Below are positions 50,621-64,000 of a stretch of 64,000 bases of DNA, one piece after another. Made by a program: the position numbers and the translations under genes. The notes below the pieces were generated by a model that had not been told where the DNA came from, searched no databases, and saw only the letters and a list, made by a program, of their open reading frames with translations. How positions within the stretch are numbered: position 1 is the stretch's first letter; the number at the start of each line of letters is the position of its first letter. The stretch is from Chinchilla lanigera (lineage: Eukaryota; Chordata; Mammalia; Rodentia; Chinchillidae): NCBI RefSeq assembly GCF_000276665.1, contig NW_004955429.1:3237452-3301451 (forward strand). The letters run 5' to 3'.

Positions 50621-52489
50621 GCATGAAATGTTGGGGGTGGGGCAGGCAAGTGGGCCTCAGCGGCATGTGGTGGCAGGCAGTGCTTGAGGAAGGTTATGTG
50701 AGGCACACATCCTGCTTTCTGGCTTCACATCACACCTGGCCCTCCGCCTCCCCATCAGTTCTTTGAGCCACACTGTGTTGTTACTAAATTGTGTCACTTT
50801 TTAAAATTAGCTTGAATTATTTTGAGTCAGGAAGGCTGAATGATATACTTCAATTATGAGTGACTTTTATGTATAACGAGTAAGTCAGACAATTAAATAT
50901 TTTAAATTACTGGGTTCAAAAGTAAAATTTAAAAAATATTTTATCATTTAAATTTCTCATTATTCAGTCTGTATTCTTGAACTGCCAAATTTAACTACCA
51001 TGAAAAATGCACTCGCACGGTTTGAAGAATCACAGAAGCAGCTGCATACACATGCATCTTCATTTCTCAGGATGGTTGGATAAATTATGACTGATTTGTA
51101 CATTTAGGTCTTGGCTAATAATCGAAAGTTCTTGTATCTGTTTCACTATATCTCCTAAAACCCTCTCACCATCATCAGCAAGTTTAAAATATTCCATTTG
51201 AATTCAGTTTGCAGTAGGACAGTTTTTTAAAGTCAATTTTAACTTTTCTTAAAAAAATTACCCTCCTAAACACATTCTTCATTCCAAAGGATATATCACA
51301 TAGAAAAAAACTTTAGCTTTGTGTTAGCTATGCTGATTTAGAACAGTCAGATTTTGGATCAATTTTACCAATGTCAGGAACTACAATAGCCTTGCAATGA
51401 ATAATCAAGACATTACTTTTGATCAGTTTGTTCCCAATGGCACAGCCACACCTCTTTTCTCATCTGCATGTATCTCAGACTTTGAGACCAGTAAAGAATG
51501 TGGGGAACACCAAAATATTTGATTCTCTTTTGATGTGGGACCATGATCTGCAGTTAGAAGATTATTGTGGATTTATGATTCAAGCCTGTACTTGAGAAAA
51601 ATAAAATACTCTAAAATATTTTAAAATAGAATTAAAATATCTTAGCAATATTAAAATAGAGCTGATAGGTTGGATGCACATTGGCTAAAAGGACAGAAAT
51701 CATTGGCTGACTCAAAACCCAGGGCCCAAACCAGAAGAAGCCTGGAAGGCAAAGGAGCGGAGATACCTGACTTGTAATGCAGCCTCTGGCCTAGGCTTGG
51801 TGGAGAGAAGGAGGCTGCATATAGGGGTCCCTTGCCTGGAACAGAAGATTCAAAACTCTGTATTTTCCTTTCCTATGGAGTGAAGGGAGGCTTGAGACGG
51901 CAGGACACAGCAGTGATGTAAACACCTTTCCGCTTGCTCAGTGATCATATCTGCAATATCCTTCAACTCATGAGGGACAGAATGTCTGGGGAATCCTGAA
52001 GCCGGATTACGGTAAAGGCTAGTTCTCCAAAAACAGAATGCAGAAAGAAAGAAAAACCAAAAAGAAAAAAAATGCTCCCATTCAAGATGGCAGAATAAAC
52101 TGAAATTCTAAACCATAGAAAGAAACCAAATATTAAGTAAGCAAATAAACTCAGTAAGAGGATAATTCACATTTGTTAAAATATAAAATTTAAAATACAA
52201 AACTTAAAACCAAAGAGAAATAGAACAGAATCATATTCACAAAAAGTACAAAAATAGCCACATGTGAATAGCCAGGTACAAATAACCAGATATTTCAGCT
52301 ATGAATAAAGCAAAAACAGTTAAAAAGTAAGATTATGAAAAATTCTAAAAATAAAAATATATGCTGATATAAATATGACATGAAAAAATTAACATATAGC
52401 ATAACTTTTATACTGGTGCAATCCTAACAATTAATGAACTAGAAAATAATTTTCAGTAACTCACGCAGAATGCAGCAAATCTGAGAGAA

Positions 52490-52640
52490 GAATTACAAGA
52501 CACAGAAGGTAAATTATAAAGTTCTGACAGTCATTTCTCAAGAGCAAAAAATAAATAGAATGAGAGGGGATCAATATTTAAAAGAATAATGAATGAAATG
52601 TTTCCATAATTGACCAAAGCATAAATTCTCATACTGAAAG
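52490..52640 (+). repeat. L1-like fragment (low certainty)
   Basis: caatatttaaaagaataatg, then aatgaaatgtttccataatt and gaccaaagcataaattctca resemble the L1M ORF1-proximal region. Confidence 0.3.
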
Positions 52641-52844
52641 CACATTCTATATTTCTAACAGAATACAGAATGCACCATGTGGTTCACAGTCAGAAGTACT
52701 GAGCTTAATGCAATAAACTATGCTTGAATCTTGGGAGATGATTCTCCCTCGGTTCCTTGTGTTTGTGTATGCACTGTATGAGCTTCTATTCCGGAGTCCA
52801 TTTTTAATGATGTTTGTGTAGCGAATAACTTTGGAAGTTGTTAC

Positions 52845-53166
52845 CAATTAGGTCTAAATTTCCCCCCCAAATTCTCAGGCTTACAGGTGGGGCCTGGCTG
52901 GAAGGGCGGTCACTAGGCTGTGACCTGGAAGCATAGGTACAGCTCCTTCCCCAGCCACTCCCTTACTTTCTGCTCTCTGCCCCCATGACATGAGCCACTC
53001 TGCTCTGCCAGGCTTGCCTCTCGTGCTAGTTCTGCCTTGGAATCGTTGCTGCCAACCACACAAGGCCTGACCGCCTCTCACACTGTGAGCCACGACAGAA
53101 CGCTCCTCTTTTAAGATGCTGTTGTCCAGTATGGAGTCCCAGCAACAAAGTTAAATTGACTAACAC
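52845..53166 (+). mobile_element. MaLR-type LTR-like relic
   Basis: ttaggtctaaatttcccccc, ttacaggtggggcctggctgg, ctgtgagccacgacag and a cagcaacaaagttaa end follow MaLR LTR landmarks. Confidence 0.5.
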
Positions 53167-53884
53167 AGAAGTTAAAAGTGGTACTTTCTCTGTAGGAGAC
53201 GGTACTTTCATTTACTTTTACTCAGAAAGACATACAATCAATACTAAAAAAATTTAATGATACTGTCTCTTCTAGGGCAAGATATGGGCAGGTATATGAG
53301 CAATTCTTCTAGAAAACTGAAGAAAACCTCCAGGTTCTCCAGCTACAAGGCGGAGTTCACTGTGTACAGTGTCCACTGGCACAGCGGCACAGCACTCCTG
53401 GGACCACAGGACAATGACACCCACTGTGGACATGAAACTTATACTTCCAGTTTAGCTGTGAATAGTAAGGCCTTTTGTCTCTGACCCAGCAGTCTTGTGT
53501 CTTCTTTTAACATTCATAAAACCTCAAGGTAGGTCAATTTGTTAGCAAGCACTGGACATCCCACACGATAAGATTATCTTGTTTGTTTGTTCTGTTAATT
53601 TTGCTTGTTTGGGGAAGGGCGGCTTATGGAGACCTATGAAACTACATTCACATAAAGACATAAAGATGGGCCTGTATGATCTGACAACCAGCTTTTTGCT
53701 GTCACTATGTGCCTCCTCCTTTTTAACAGTAGTTTAATTCCACCCACAACCATAATTTTTTCCTCGCTAAAAGTATATTAATTCTGCCTCTGCATCAAGA
53801 CTATAAATTCACGTACACCACGGTTACCACCCAAGATCATCCACAATTGTTAGGCCATTTATGGATAGATAAAGCCCAGGATTG

Positions 53885-54115
53885 GGGACCAAGATTTCAG
53901 TTTCTGTGAAGTCATTCATTATCTGCACGGCCTTCTGCAAGTTAACTAATCTGTACAAAATTTAGTTCTTCTCAACTGTGAAAATGGGGTGTCATAAACT
54001 ATTTTCCTCAGAATTGTTTTAAAATCACTTGAGACAATATAAAAAACGTCCTAACACAGTAGCTGGCAACTAGACAGGATTAAACAGTAGGAATTAAGTA
54101 TGTAAACTCACAATA
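53885..54115 (+). repeat. MIR SINE relic
   Basis: tctgcaagttaactaatctgt, ttctcaactgtgaaaatggg and cctaacacagtagctggca follow the MIR order. Confidence 0.65.
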
Positions 54116-54521
54116 GGAATTCAAATAAGTCGTGTTCTATTTTCTATTCACTTCTTTCAACTCCCTAAATACTGATAGGCTTCTAAAATGAAGCCAGTAA
54201 GATTCTCAGGAATAAATTTAAATTACAAATAAGTACTTTCTGACTTAGCAGTACTTTCAATAAGAAATTATCTTAAGGAAACAGTAAGAGATTCCTGAAC
54301 AACTCTTTGCTGTGTTACTTGTTAAGGTAAAAACAGTGACTAACAACTTAAATATCTAACAACAGGAAACTTTAAATCAATCTTTAAACAATAAGTTGAG
54401 GGAGTGCTGTGCAGCCATTAAAGTTTCTTGTGGTAGAAAGACAGTAATATGTATATTCACTGTTCAAAGAAGGGACACAGGCTCCAGAACTCATAAAATA
54501 TAGTTTTGCTTTAAAATGTAC

Positions 54522-54615
54522 CAGGTGCTGGGGATTTAGCTCAGTGGTACAGTGCCTGCCTGGCAAGCACAAGGTCGTGAGTTTGATTCTTGGTACCAGA
54601 AAACAAACAAACAAA
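54522..54615 (+). mobile_element. ID-type SINE with short target-site duplication
   Basis: Body caggtgctggggatttagct .. ttcttggtaccag with a caaacaaacaaac tail. aaaatgtac occurs on both sides (54513 and 54616). Confidence 0.92.
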
Positions 54616-54747
54616 AAAATGTACTTTCACCTATGAGAGATACTGAAAGATTATAGATGGAAATATTATACTTGATTAATTTCTACATTGTGTATCTTTG
54701 TTCAAAAATATCTAAAATAAACGTACCATTAAAAACCCCAATAGAAG

Positions 54748-54828
54748 GGCCAGGGATATAGCTCAGCGGCACAGCACCTGCCTAACAAGCGCAAGGCCCT
54801 GAGTTCGATTCCCGGTACAAAAAAAATC
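54748..54828 (+). mobile_element. ID-type SINE
   Basis: Body ggccagggatatagctcagc .. cgattcccggtac plus an A run. Flanks ccaatagaa and ccaaatagaa are probable target-site copies. Confidence 0.9.
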
Positions 54829-55248
54829 CAAATAGAAACTATGAGGACAGTTAAATGCTTTGACATTATAATGTAACCAGAGAAAATGATACCAACAAGT
54901 AATACAGTCAAACATTCTTTCAAAGATTGATGTTCCTTTTGAAAATCTCAAGCCTAGCACAACTTTATTAGTGGAACAAGAAAATACATATGAATACAAA
55001 TCATCTAATAAAGTTTATCTTTTTGCTCTGATTCAGTCATTTCGAAAGATGCTGCCAGTCACTGCTCCAATACCACAATCCGACTCAACATGTAAAATTC
55101 ACTTTCCATGTAAACACCCCATTACCTCCAAATCACAACCAGAGAGCTTAAATGAGTTATTTCTTCACCCTCGCAACTAGTGCATTGTGAAAGCATTCAG
55201 TATCTAGATAACGTTTAGATTTTGGGACTGAAGATATCGTTCAGTTAC

Positions 55249-55404
55249 CTGGCTTTTTCTGTGCCTCCCTTGCAGTGGTTGATTTCAATGAATTCCATTA
55301 GCTCTTTTTGCAACATCACTTCTTTTCCCTCGATTTGAGTAATAAATTTATGCTGTAAGAGATCTGACACCGTTGGACGCTTTTCATAATCTTTAGTCAA
55401 ACAT
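55249..55404 (-). CDS. MYO3A: MYO3A exon: end of kinase domain (subdomain XI)
   Basis: This 156-bp exon has a tagtgcag acceptor and a gtaact donor. It completes Lys (aa|a) and encodes [20 protein letters not shown], then a 31-residue stretch ending GGTEKA plus the first two bases of Arg. The invariant kinase subdomain XI Arg is in EKRPT; in protein kinases it pairs with the APE Glu. LLQHKFI matches the 'hot-helix' that ends Ste20 kinases (hPFI/hKFI). The last 25 or so residues are post-kinase linker. Downstream lies the very large 26.7-kb intron, so this exon marks the end of the kinase module. Confidence 0.93.
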
Positions 55405-56159
55405 CTGCACTAGCCAGAAAGGACACATGATTATTAGATAAGTTAGAGTATTGAAACTATCATTCATATTTCTAGAAAAAACTACTTTAAGCTAGTGACA
55501 CTTCTTATAAATGTTCAGTGTGAGCACAGTGCAAAAAATATGAAACTGCAAGATGAAGAATGATTGTCAGTGAAAGGCACACAGGGATGCTGCTGCAGGG
55601 ACAACAGCCTTCAACTCCGTGCTGCTCCGGCTCGAGCAAGCATCCTGCACAGTGATAACGAAACTGTCCCCATTGCGAAGCCCCCTGGACAAGTCTGAAG
55701 CTAAAGATAGATGACAATAAAGCCACTGCCATCCGAAGGCTCATCTGCAGTTAAGCTGTTCTGTTTACTTTCAGGATGCCTTTGAAGAATCCTCAGTGGA
55801 TCTATTTCTTTCTGGTGATATAAGCGTTAACCCATTTGAGAAGGTCAGTCGGCCGAGGATGTTTAAATTTAAATTCTATGTCAACAGGTGTTTTTTTTAA
55901 AGGTCATACAGTCGATATATTAATGAAGTCACATCTGTTGACGGGTTCAACCAGAGCGTATTCATGAGAAAAAATAAGGCCAGTGCGACCAACTCGTAGG
56001 ACAACACAGGAGGGGCATTTGAAACTAAGGATGTTTAAACAGCTGCGACAGCTGTCTTTAAATATTTTGGGAGAGGAGTTTGACTAGCTCTCAGTGGACA
56101 CAAGGGGCAAAAAAAAAAAAAACTAGTATTGATTGGAAGAATAGAGAGAGCAACAGATT

Positions 56160-56300
56160 TCAGGTCAGTGTTGAGAAGAACTTTTCAAGTGAGGTTTATC
56201 AAGATGGAATGTGCTGCCTTGGGAAGCATAATGATCTTCGAGGGATATTCAAGTGCTGACTGAACCATCACTCAGGGACCATGTTCAAGAAGAATTTAAG
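56160..56300 (+). repeat. L3/CR1-like ancient LINE 3' fragment
   Basis: gaagaacttttcaagtgagg, atggaatgtgctgccttggg and gggatattcaagtgctgact match the CR1/L3 3' end, in which a conserved 'ggaatgggctgcct' is followed by 'ttcaagc.gaggctgga'. From memory of the consensus. Confidence 0.55.
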
Positions 56301-56399
56301 CTCCACATGAAAGTTTGAGTGCTATAATTTTCCACGACTTTTCTGACTGAGATACAGAGGCTATATAATTATGAAAAACTAGACTATCATTTGAAGATA

Positions 56400-56865
56400 T
56401 TAAAAAAGAAGAAAAGTAGGAAAGAAAGGAGGAAGAGAAAGAAGAGGTGGAGAGGAGCCAGAAGAGAAAGGTGGAGGAGGAGGAAGAGAAAGGTGAAGCA
56501 GGAGGAAGTATAGGAGGTGAGAGGGAAAAGAGAAGGATGGCAGGAGAAAGAGAAGGAGGAAGAATGGGAAAAAGGAAGAAAAAGAAAGAGGAGGCTTGAA
56601 AGAGGAGGAAGGGAAAAAGCAAGAAGGAAGGAGAGCAGAACAGGAAGAAGAGGATGAGGAGGAAACAAAAGGGGGAGGAGAAAAAAGGAAAGGAAAGGAG
56701 AGAAAGGAGGAAAAGGAGGAGGAAATGGAGGAAGAGAAAAAGGAGAAGTAGGAAGAGGAGCATGAGGAGGAGGAGAAAAGGGAGGAGGGTAAAGAGGAAG
56801 AGAAGGAGGAAAAGAAGAACAGAAGGAAGGAAGAAAGAAGAGGAGAGGAGGAGGAGGAGGAACCA
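56400..56865. repeat. Homopurine (A/G) tract, about 470 bp
   Basis: Almost only A and G on plus (irregular ggaagaggaggaa units) with a handful of T/C interruptions. In the MYO3A transcript it reads as polypyrimidine. Long frames across it (poly-Lys/Glu/Arg on plus, poly-Ser/Phe/Leu on minus) are compositional. Confidence 0.96.
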
Positions 56866-57139
56866 CTGCTGCTCAGTCCTTAGCCTGAGGAATACTGCTG
56901 CAAATCAGCACTGCTAATCCTTCTGGGATGACAGTTTGTCAATTTATTTCATTGGACTTAACCAGAAAGATATTTCCTAAGGTTGCTAAAATATGCTAAG
57001 AAAAAAGGCGATGATATCTGAGAATAAGGTAAAATGCTTGTATTTTCCATTCAGTTTAACAGAAATCATCAGTAGCACTCAAATCTATGTAGTCCGAAGA
57101 GTTACATGTGGAAGCATTTGATTTAAGTAAAACTTTACC

Positions 57140-57260
57140 AAGCAGCCAGTGTGTACCAAGCACTTGGCTTGACACTAGAGTGACAGTGACAGAGGGCACA
57201 CTCGGGGCTCTCAGTGGTGTACTATCTAATTAGAAAGAAAGACATTCAGACAGTTAAGTT
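57140..57260 (-). repeat. L2-like antisense fragment (low certainty)
   Basis: tgtgtaccaagcacttggctt, then agtgacagtgacagaggg resemble reverse L2/MIR 3' sequence. Confidence 0.3.
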
Positions 57261-58359
57261 CCATCAAATTGGCAATCTTAGCAGTGAAAGAAGAACAAAA
57301 TGCAAGAGCACCTGGGACAGACTACCAATTTCCTGCAGGAAAGTAGGAAATGTTTCTCGGTAGGAACTGTGAGGAATATGTGAAAGAAACCAAGTTTCAC
57401 TGAGAATCTGTATGGAAGGATTGGCAGACAGGAGGCGGGTATTGTGAATCTTGGGGATCCCTTCAAAGTTATCTGTGATTCTCCCAGGAGATTTGAGAAA
57501 TGTGATTGGTATTTATTAAATATACTGTAGTTCATAGCACACTCTTAGGAATATCTGGTCAGTGAAAACTTATTAAAAAAGGTTATCAATCCATTTTGTG
57601 CTTTACAAACTCTGTCTCTTGCTTGAAGGACAACAAGCAGGTATTCTAGAAAAACCAGTGTGTGGCTGTGTTCTCTGCTTTCTTTGGCCTGTCTCCATTT
57701 TCTGAAGAGTCTGGCACTCCAAAGCTCAGTGACCTCTGCCTCCTATTTACAACCAGGGATTATCGCCGACCTTATACATTGAAGGTGAACACAGGATGAA
57801 ACTGTAAAACAGGCTCATGGGACAAATCTTTATAAATGGCTGACTTCTAGTTTCTAGTCAATTGCACGGAGGCACTGCGGTTGTGCTAAATATTTGTCAA
57901 ATTAAGAGTGTTCCCTGAATTTCAAATACATATCCTTTTTATAAACATGATTTTCTGATTCACTGATTGTGATGAAAATTCTCTGACTGTAATGAGAATT
58001 AGTGATGCAGCTAAACGAAGGGCTAAGGAACTGACTAAACAGACAGTGGGTGAGCAGGTGGGAGATGTGGAGGGCAGAGCTGCAGCAGGCAGGTGAACAG
58101 AAGAACATGTCCATGAACCAGCCCACAGAAGCACAGCTATGGATCCATGGATAAAGTTGACCTGAGGTCAGTTTTTATGCAGTGATGAGCTGATGAACAT
58201 TTAGAGGACACCACTGAAAATGGTGGAAACCATTGGATCTATTTAACAAGAAGGAACAGGAGGAGATTTGGAAGCCAATGGCATTACTGAAAGAAGCACA
58301 GTTCAAAGTTAGGGCAGGATGCTATCAATTTGGTTTCTCCCACAGATTCTGTTACTCAC

Positions 58360-58425
58360 TTGCTAATGAAGTCATTGAATTCTGCCGACCAGAGCTCAGG
58401 CTGCCTTAGCTGTGGGGGTGGGTTC
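58360..58425 (-). CDS. MYO3A: MYO3A exon: kinase C-lobe, subdomain X
   Basis: This short 66-bp exon has a ttcttttctag acceptor and a gtgagt donor. It completes the Arg codon left by the upstream exon (ag|g), then encodes [19 protein letters not shown] and ends ISK with the Lys codon split (aa|a). It is the variable kinase subdomain X linker leading into the final helices; the W-S-x-E-F-x-D-F-I pattern is typical of Ste20/MYO3 kinases. It has no start or stop of its own and was found by following the reading frame and splice sites. The preceding intron is 2806 bp and the following one 2955 bp. Confidence 0.92.
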
Positions 58426-61377
<2,952 letters not shown>

Positions 61378-64000
61378 CTATGAGAAAACACAGACAAAAA
61401 GGGAAGGTTTGTGATTTTAACAAGTACATAGCAAAATGTTTAGAACAATGCTGAAGTATTTAACTGGTGAAGTTTGACAGCTGCAAAAGATAAAGGCAGT
61501 AATTTAGGAGAATAAGCAATCACATTATTAGCGGTAGTACTATTTTTATTCTGAGAGCAGAGAGTACCTTATCAGGTTTGTAAACATAAAGGAAGAAGCC
61601 CGTGCAAAGGAAAATTTTTGAAAATGGAAAACAAAAAAGAGGAAAGAAATAGCATCCCACACGGAATGGGATGGGATCAATGCACAGCTAGGGATTGTGC
61701 AGAGGTAGTCATTCAATGAACATTTGATGAGGGAATGAAGGTATTCAATGGAGCAAAGATAAAGAGTACATCTTTAGAGGATGAAAAAGAGCATGGAAAA
61801 TGAATAAATCTGAGGGTAGTCTAGTTAGAAGTTCTTGATCTTTACTGGCCATTAGAAGGCCAGGATTCCCATCGAGGAATGAATCAAGTCTAGAGGGATA
61901 CAAAAAGGTTTTAAGCCATCAATAATGATAAAAAATAAACTGAATAACAATAGAGAAGATTTACCAACAGCTTATCTGGGTCACACTATATTATATAATT
62001 AAAACCAGGTTTAAAAAAACGCTACTAACTAAAGAACGTCATTGAAAGAAAAGAAAAGAAAAAGGATGGCATTTATTTTGGCAAAATAAGATTACTGTAC
62101 AGAAAGTGATTGCATGAATTACTCCACAATTTATCTCTAAATGTATAAATGCAAATACCAATGGCCTGTAACGGATCATTGTTAACAGCAGTGATCACAA
62201 CAAAGAAAGCCAGTTTTACATTTCTAAGTCATTTTTTACTTTTAGAAATTTACATTTTATGAATGGTAACCCACCAGAAAAATAAAAAAAAAATGATTCT
62301 GTGATGATAGTAAATTAGGGTTGTATTATTTACCTTTAGAACTATAAAATGATATGTAATATGAAAAAACCTAAATCTCATCTGGGACATTTCTCATCTT
62401 TCTATTTCTGGGACATTTCTACTTACTATTAGGCTTAACACATGTTAAAAATTTGTCTGTTGGCATACTGGAGTTTAATGGGTAACTTTTACATACATCA
62501 TTCAGGAAGGAATGCTGAGTCCTTCATAAATAAGTTTCTGTTCCTATCTAAAATCAAAGATGGAAAATAACTAAATACAAACATATTAGTGTGGTTAAAA
62601 ACTAAAATGCAGGCAATGATAAGTACCATGCACCATGGACAGCAGTTACTCTAGAGGCAAGATGATGGGAAGGTTGAAGAGACAGTGGCAAATGCCTGCT
62701 ATTGGTAATGCTCTGCTTCTGCATTGTGTGGCAAGATTTTGGGCAAATACACAAAAGGCCTGGAAAGATAAAAGCAGCGATTTAGGAGAAGAATAAGCAA
62801 TCACCACTGAATAAGCACTGGAACACCAATAACAAACATAAACACAAGTTGTTTGTGTGTGGGGGAAGGACAGAGACTATTGTTTCCTTGGACATCGTTT
62901 TATGGAGTGCTTCTCAACCTTTCCTACCAAAGTCAGAAATTTGTAATATTTTTAGTATTGCAGGAGAGTGAACTGCTAAAACTAAGGAGCACAGCCTCAA
63001 GCACAAGGAGAAACATAAAAGTTCCTAATTTTACATTAAAAATAGATGTGAGAAGTATTCATAGCAGTATTCAAATGTCCTTTAATGGATGGATATACAT
63101 AATGTGGTATACACATATAGAAAAGTATCACACAAACATAAAAAGATGTACTGAACAATGCTACACCATGAGCATTATTAAAATACTAAATTAAGTGAAA
63201 GAAGCCAGACGCAAGGGCCAAATGTTCTATGACACTATTTACGTGAGATATTCAGCACAGGCAAATCCATAGAGACAAAAATAAATTAATGATCCATTAG
63301 GGTCAGGGAGTTTGGGAGGATAACAGAGCTCTCATGAACAGCACAGGTGTGCTTTTGGAGGAGACCAAATATTCCAAACTTAGATGTTAGTGATGACTGT
63401 GCCATCCTGTGACTATACACCAAAATTGTTAACATTAAAATTGTGCATGTTAAATGAGTAAATTCTATGAAATATGAGTTCTCTGTCTCTAAAGATGTTA
63501 AAACTTGAAAATATATTCCCATGAATGTAGGCTGTTTATCTTTGTGTATCTCCTATAGTGTCTTCTTCACTTTAGCAAAAAAAAATGTGATTTTTTCCCA
63601 TGAAGATTCAGGATAACACATTATTTGATGGCTTAACACATGTGTTCTAGAGACACCTTCCCACAGGTTCCTGCGAACTAGGTCTCAGTCTTTCTGGGAC
63701 AGTCCTGGTTTGTGCTCGCTGTTCTAGGATCTTTCCCAATTCCACCCTTGGACACTCTCTAAGGTCTCTTGATTTTGCCCAATAAGTTGTATGGTCACTA
63801 TTTCCCTTGAGCCCTTCAACCTGGCACACATACACCACAGTTTGGAAAAGCCAGCTTTACATAACCAACAAATAGTGTCTTTGATGCAGACTTTAATTTT
63901 AAAACACCAAATGGGGGATTTCACTTTTCAACTGACAATTCATTTCAACAGGCTTGCCTCTTAGCGTGGAAAAACACTGAAATACTTCCAAGTCATTATG
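61378..64000 (-). other. MYO3A intron upstream of first exon in window (incomplete)
   Basis: The sequence upstream of the VIACEQQ exon has no exon for the kinase APE segment. An L1 3' end lies at about 63035-63480 and a short duplicated motif recurs at 61489 and 62766. Nothing else is assignable. Confidence 0.75.
63035..63480 (+). mobile_element. Ancient L1 ORF2 end plus 3'UTR
   Basis: gtattcaaatgtcctttaatg, ataatgtggtatacacatat, gtgaaagaagccagacgcaa and actatacaccaaaattgtta are standard landmarks of older L1MA/MB-type 3' ends. Confidence 0.75.

Larger units (their letters stand above)
28566..55248 (-). other. 26.7-kb MYO3A intron at the kinase-motor junction
   Basis: This is the largest intron in the window. 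It interrupts an Arg codon (phase 2) between the last kinase exon and the linker exon, and it includes the assembly gap 34847-35542. Its recognisable contents are L2, L1, ID, B1, MaLR/MLT and MIR copies and several simple repeats, listed separately. I can assign nothing in about 28570-29350, 31690-32880, 36020-37060, 38380-39680, 40500-41080, 42660-42960, 45800-47190, 47620-49050 and 50630-52480. A GC-richer block at 42960-43940 is unassigned but could be an LTR-type relic. No cryptic MYO3A exon was found. Confidence 0.85.
55405..58359 (-). other. 3.0-kb MYO3A intron
   Basis: The intron contains a CpG-richer block (about 55600-56060), an L3/CR1-like relic, a roughly 470-bp homopurine tract and an L2-like fragment. 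57260-58350 is unassigned. Confidence 0.85.

Noticed and set aside
55792..55860. Possible plus-strand exon (tttactttcag acceptor, gtcagt donor, open frame DAFEESSVDLF)
   Set aside because: It is short, recognised as no protein, has no companion exons, and is on the strand opposite the host gene. Treated as chance inside the CpG-richer block.
56296..56917. Long frames rich in Ser/Phe/Leu/Pro (minus) or Lys/Glu/Arg (plus)
   Set aside because: They are translations of the homopurine tract, which contains few stop-forming bases. No homology or splice context.

Overview
The window is mammalian, almost certainly rodent, genomic DNA. It is AT-rich, mostly non-coding, crowded with SINEs, LINEs and LTR relics, and carries one protein-coding gene split into small exons with consensus GT/AG junctions. 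The rodent call rests on many tRNA-derived ID-type SINEs (body starting ggggctggggatttagctc and ending near ggtaccgg plus an A-rich tail), single-unit B1 SINEs and an ID/B1 composite. The ID variant looks like those of hystricognath rodents (guinea pig or mole-rat group), but that is from memory and the species is not resolved.

The gene lies on the minus strand and is identified as MYO3A, the class III unconventional myosin with an N-terminal protein kinase and a myosin motor. Ten consecutive internal exons are visible, read from high to low coordinates: 61377-61232, 58425-58360 and 55404-55249 (kinase C-lobe), 28565-28466 (kinase-motor linker), 26294-26178, 24948-24844, 24734-24651 (P-loop), 19110-18908 (switch I), 10892-10794 and 10706-10592 (motor upper domain). 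Every junction is in phase. The joined coding length is 1191 bp, or 397 codons, with no stop or frameshift. The first kinase exons and the rest of the motor, neck and tail lie outside the window.

The introns hold the remaining content. Introns 55405-58359 and 58426-61231 contain a roughly 470-bp pure-purine tract and an L3/CR1-like relic. The 26.7-kb intron 28566-55248 sits at the kinase-motor boundary. It holds a long ancient L2 copy, other L2-like fragments, an L1 ORF2/3' end, many young ID SINEs with target-site duplications, simple repeats, a cruciform-prone inverted repeat, and a 696-bp assembly gap (34847-35542) whose two edges are oppositely oriented ID SINEs. Two introns (24735-24843 and 10707-10793) are tiny, about 100 bp. 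The last intron (1-10591) contains nested L1 insertions, MER5A, MaLR/MLT-type LTR relics, MIRs and a (TG)n.

I found no evidence of an undescribed biological system. The points worth a second look are structural: nested retrotransposons, the homopurine tract, inverted SINE pairs around an exon and around the gap, and three consecutive phase-0 motor exons including one that precisely encodes the P-loop.
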